From Bacteroidota bacterium (GTDB lineage Bacteria; Bacteroidota; Bacteroidia; Chitinophagales; LD1): a DNA stretch of 8,691 nt. The notes below the pieces were generated by a model. That model did not search any database. It had not been told where the DNA came from and worked only from the letters and a program-made list of their open reading frames with translations. Location of the stretch: assembly GCA_018267355.1 (NCBI GenBank), contig JAFDYP010000376.1:1-8691 (forward strand), read 5' to 3'. Position numbers and translations under genes: made by a program. Positions within the stretch are counted from its first letter, which is position 1, and each line of letters opens with the position of its first letter. This document shows positions 6,922 to 8,691 of this stretch, piece after piece.

Positions 6922-7119
6922 ATGGACGAACTCTGGGATAATAAAGACCACACCGAGGTCACATTGCGGCCACATGGACCGCTGGTGATACGCGGCGACT
7001 TTGAGGTGACGGATGAAGATGGCAATGTACTGGAGAAGCAGCCTCAGATGTCATTTTGCCGCTGTCGTCTCAGCAAAAACTGGCCCTACTGCGATGGCTC
7101 GCACAAAGCCGCACACTGA
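6922..7119 (+). CDS. CDGSH iron-sulfur domain-containing protein
   Basis: The 65-residue protein consists of one CDGSH-type [2Fe-2S] domain. The cluster ligands are all present: Cys46, Cys48, Cys57 and His61 in FCRCRLSKNWPYCDGSH, fitting C-x-C-x2-S-x3-P-x-C-D-G-S-H. The 3-Cys/1-His coordination is known from mitoNEET, where it gives a redox-active, releasable cluster. The upstream GPLVIRGDFEVTDEDGN (19-35) is the usual beta-strand lead-in of the short bacterial members. No signal or membrane segment is present, so it should be cytoplasmic. The role is unknown; electron transfer or cluster handling are general family possibilities. It is divergent from the DUF1295 gene across 68 bp and ends 41 bp before recJ on the same strand. 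A plus-strand TAnnTTTG box was not found in the divergent region. Confidence 0.93.
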   Translation: MDELWDNKDHTEVTLRPHGPLVIRGDFEVTDEDGNVLEKQPQMSFCRCRLSKNWPYCDGSHKAAH

Positions 7120-7160
7120 TCCCTAATGCTCCAAAAAAATAGCAACTTTCGCTACTAGTC

Positions 7161-8691
7161 ATGCCAAAGCTCGAGAAACGCTGGACCCTGCACGATGCAG
7201 ATGAGGCTAAGGTCGCCAACCTGCGGGAGAACTTGAATATACACCCCGCCCTCTGCCGGATACTCGTACTGCGTGGCGTAGAGACCTACGACCAGGCCAA
7301 GGCATTTTTCCGTCCGTCGCTCGATAGCCTGCACGACCCATTTCTGATGAAGGGCATGGACCGCGCGGTCAATAGGCTGACCGAGGCTATATCTGCCGGA
7401 GAGCGTATCCTGATATATGGAGACTATGACGTAGATGGCACCACATCTGTAGCCTTGGTTTACAGTTTCCTGCAAAACGTCTATACCAATATAGACTACT
7501 ATATACCGGACCGGTATGCTGAAGGCTACGGCATATCTACACAGTCTATAGACTACGCAGCGACCAATGGCTTCACGCTCATCATCGCGCTGGACTGCGG
7601 CATCAAGTCAAACGACAAAGTAGACTACGCAAAAGAAAAAGGCATAGACTTTATCATCTGCGATCACCACACACCCGGTGATCAGCCGCCCGCTGCTGTG
7701 GCGGTACTCGATCCCAAGCAGCACGATTGCGCATACCCGTATAAAGAGCTCAGCGGCTGTGGTATCGGCTTCAAACTCATGCAGGCGTTTGCCCTGCAGC
7801 AGGGCATACCAGCAGAGGAAGTATACAAACACCTCGACCTGGTCTGTGTGAGCATCGCCTCTGACATAGTACCCATCACAGGTGAGAACCGCATACTGGC
7901 ATATCACGGGCTGAAAAAGATCAACACCTCTCCATGCCCGGGCATCAAGGCGCTGATAGGTGTAGCCACTCTCTACAAGCGGCTGGATATATCTGACATT
8001 GTATTCATCATCGGTCCGCGTATCAATGCCGCCGGGCGCATAGCTGACGCCAAGGCCTCAGTCAAACTCCTCATCTGCACAGATGAAGACCTGGCCTCTG
8101 ACCAGCATGCTGATGTACTGGACCGCCTCAATCACGAGCGCAAAGAGCTGGACAAGTCTATCACGGAGCATGCACTGGACATGATAGCTACAGATGAGAA
8201 AATGCTGTCCCGCAAATCTACCGTGCTCTATCATGATGGCTGGCACAAAGGAGTGATAGGTATCGTGGCATCGCGCCTCATAGAGCAGTATTTCCGTCCT
8301 ACTATTGTGCTCACGCTCTCAGATGGGCGGGTGACCGGCTCCGGCCGCTCCGTCAGGGGCTTTGATCTCTATGAGGCGATCTATGAGTGCCGCGAGCACC
8401 TGATCCAGTTTGGCGGGCACCGCTATGCGGCAGGGCTCACCATGCATCCAGCGCAGGTGCAGGATTTCTCAGAAGCTTTTGAGAAGGTCGTAGCAGCACG
8501 TATCACTCCTGAGCAGCAAGTACCTGAGATAGATATAGATGCAGAGATCGCGCTGGATGATATTGACCAGAAGTTTTACAATGTTCTCCGCCAGATGTCG
8601 CCCTTTGGTCCGGGCAATATGAAACCTGTTTTCCTCTCACATCACCTGCGTGACAGCAAGTGGAGCAAACTGGTCAAGGAGGAGCACATCA
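7161..8691 (+). CDS. recJ: Single-stranded-DNA-specific exonuclease RecJ (3' end outside window)
   Basis: The visible 510 residues are RecJ, the 5'-3' exonuclease on single-stranded DNA that acts in RecFOR recombination, mismatch repair and replication-fork processing in the cytoplasm. DHH-domain motifs are intact: GDYDVDGTT (87-95), LDCGI (144-148), DHH (168-170, metal-binding) and SIASDIVPI (231-239), followed by IGPRINAAGRI (284-294). The DHHA1 part has WHKGVIGIVASRL (361-373), GSGRSVRGFDLY (393-404) and FGGHRYAAGLT (417-427). PFGPGNMKPVF (481-491) opens the OB-fold region. Bacterial RecJ is usually around 570 residues, so roughly 60 are missing at the right edge. ATG 7161 is the first possible start after an in-frame TAG at 7140. 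No Shine-Dalgarno or clear promoter lies in the 41 bp upstream, so it may be cotranscribed with the CDGSH gene. No frameshift or lost catalytic residue is seen. Confidence 0.96.
   Translation, partial: MPKLEKRWTLHDADEAKVANLRENLNIHPALCRILVLRGVETYDQAKAFFRPSLDSLHDPFLMKGMDRAVNRLTEAISAGERILIYGDYDVDGTTSVALVYSFLQNVYTNIDYYIPDRYAEGYGISTQSIDYAATNGFTLIIALDCGIKSNDKVDYAKEKGIDFIICDHHTPGDQPPAAVAVLDPKQHDCAYPYKELSGCGIGFKLMQAFALQQGIPAEEVYKHLDLVCVSIASDIVPITGENRILAYHGLKKINTSPCPGIKALIGVATLYKRLDISDIVFIIGPRINAAGRIADAKASVKLLICTDEDLASDQHADVLDRLNHERKELDKSITEHALDMIATDEKMLSRKSTVLYHDGWHKGVIGIVASRLIEQYFRPTIVLTLSDGRVTGSGRSVRGFDLYEAIYECREHLIQFGGHRYAAGLTMHPAQVQDFSEAFEKVVAARITPEQQVPEIDIDAEIALDDIDQKFYNVLRQMSPFGPGNMKPVFLSHHLRDSKWSKLVKEEHI

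Noticed and set aside
7126..7158. Ten-residue ORF (MLQKNSNFRY) ending two bases before the recJ start, as a possible leader peptide.
   Set aside because: No repeated regulatory codons, no attenuator-like hairpin, and a length easily reached by chance.
7155..8246. Minus-strand open frames opposite recJ.
   Set aside because: Antisense shadows; the plus strand encodes intact RecJ motifs throughout.

Overview
The window looks like ordinary chromosomal DNA from a member of the Bacteroidota. Four things point there: a C-terminal type IX secretion (T9SS) sorting domain on the first protein, a TonB-dependent receptor with an N-terminal carboxypeptidase-regulatory-like domain paired with a DUF4249 lipoprotein, promoter boxes matching the Bacteroidota TAnnTTTG consensus, and no Shine-Dalgarno sequences before the starts. 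Base composition is near 50% G+C. A Chitinophagaceae/Sphingobacteriia-type soil or sediment organism is a reasonable guess, but the sequence does not prove it. I see no RNA genes, insertion sequences, CRISPR arrays, phage genes or signs of recent transfer.

Layout, left to right. (1) 2-1183 (+): the 3' end of a large secreted T9SS cargo protein with two GWNW-type modules, a beta-rich domain and a sorting tail, followed by a strong intrinsic terminator. (2) 1352-2629 (+): a FadI-type acetyl-CoA C-acyltransferase (thiolase) behind its own Bacteroidota-type promoter. (3) 2634-3470 and 3470-5815 (-): a two-gene operon, with a TonB-dependent outer-membrane receptor first and a DUF4249 lipoprotein second, overlapping by one base (TAATG). 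It converges on the thiolase gene with only 4 bp between the stop codons. (4) 5933-6853 (-): a multi-pass membrane protein of the DUF1295 / steroid 5-alpha-reductase-like family. (5) A 68-bp divergent intergenic region. (6) 6922-7119 (+): a 65-residue CDGSH iron-sulfur protein. (7) 7161 to the right edge (+): recJ, the single-strand-specific 5'-3' DNA exonuclease, cut by the window after 510 residues.

How the genes work together. The receptor and the lipoprotein almost certainly act as one outer-membrane import or surface unit of unknown substrate. The CDGSH gene and recJ are codirectional, 41 bp apart, and may be cotranscribed. The thiolase, the DUF1295 protein and the T9SS protein look like independent units. 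I did not find a convincing previously undescribed system. The more interesting points are the coupled receptor/DUF4249 pair, the very short predicted leaders, the near-abutting convergent genes without a visible terminator, and an Asp directly after the thiolase nucleophile.
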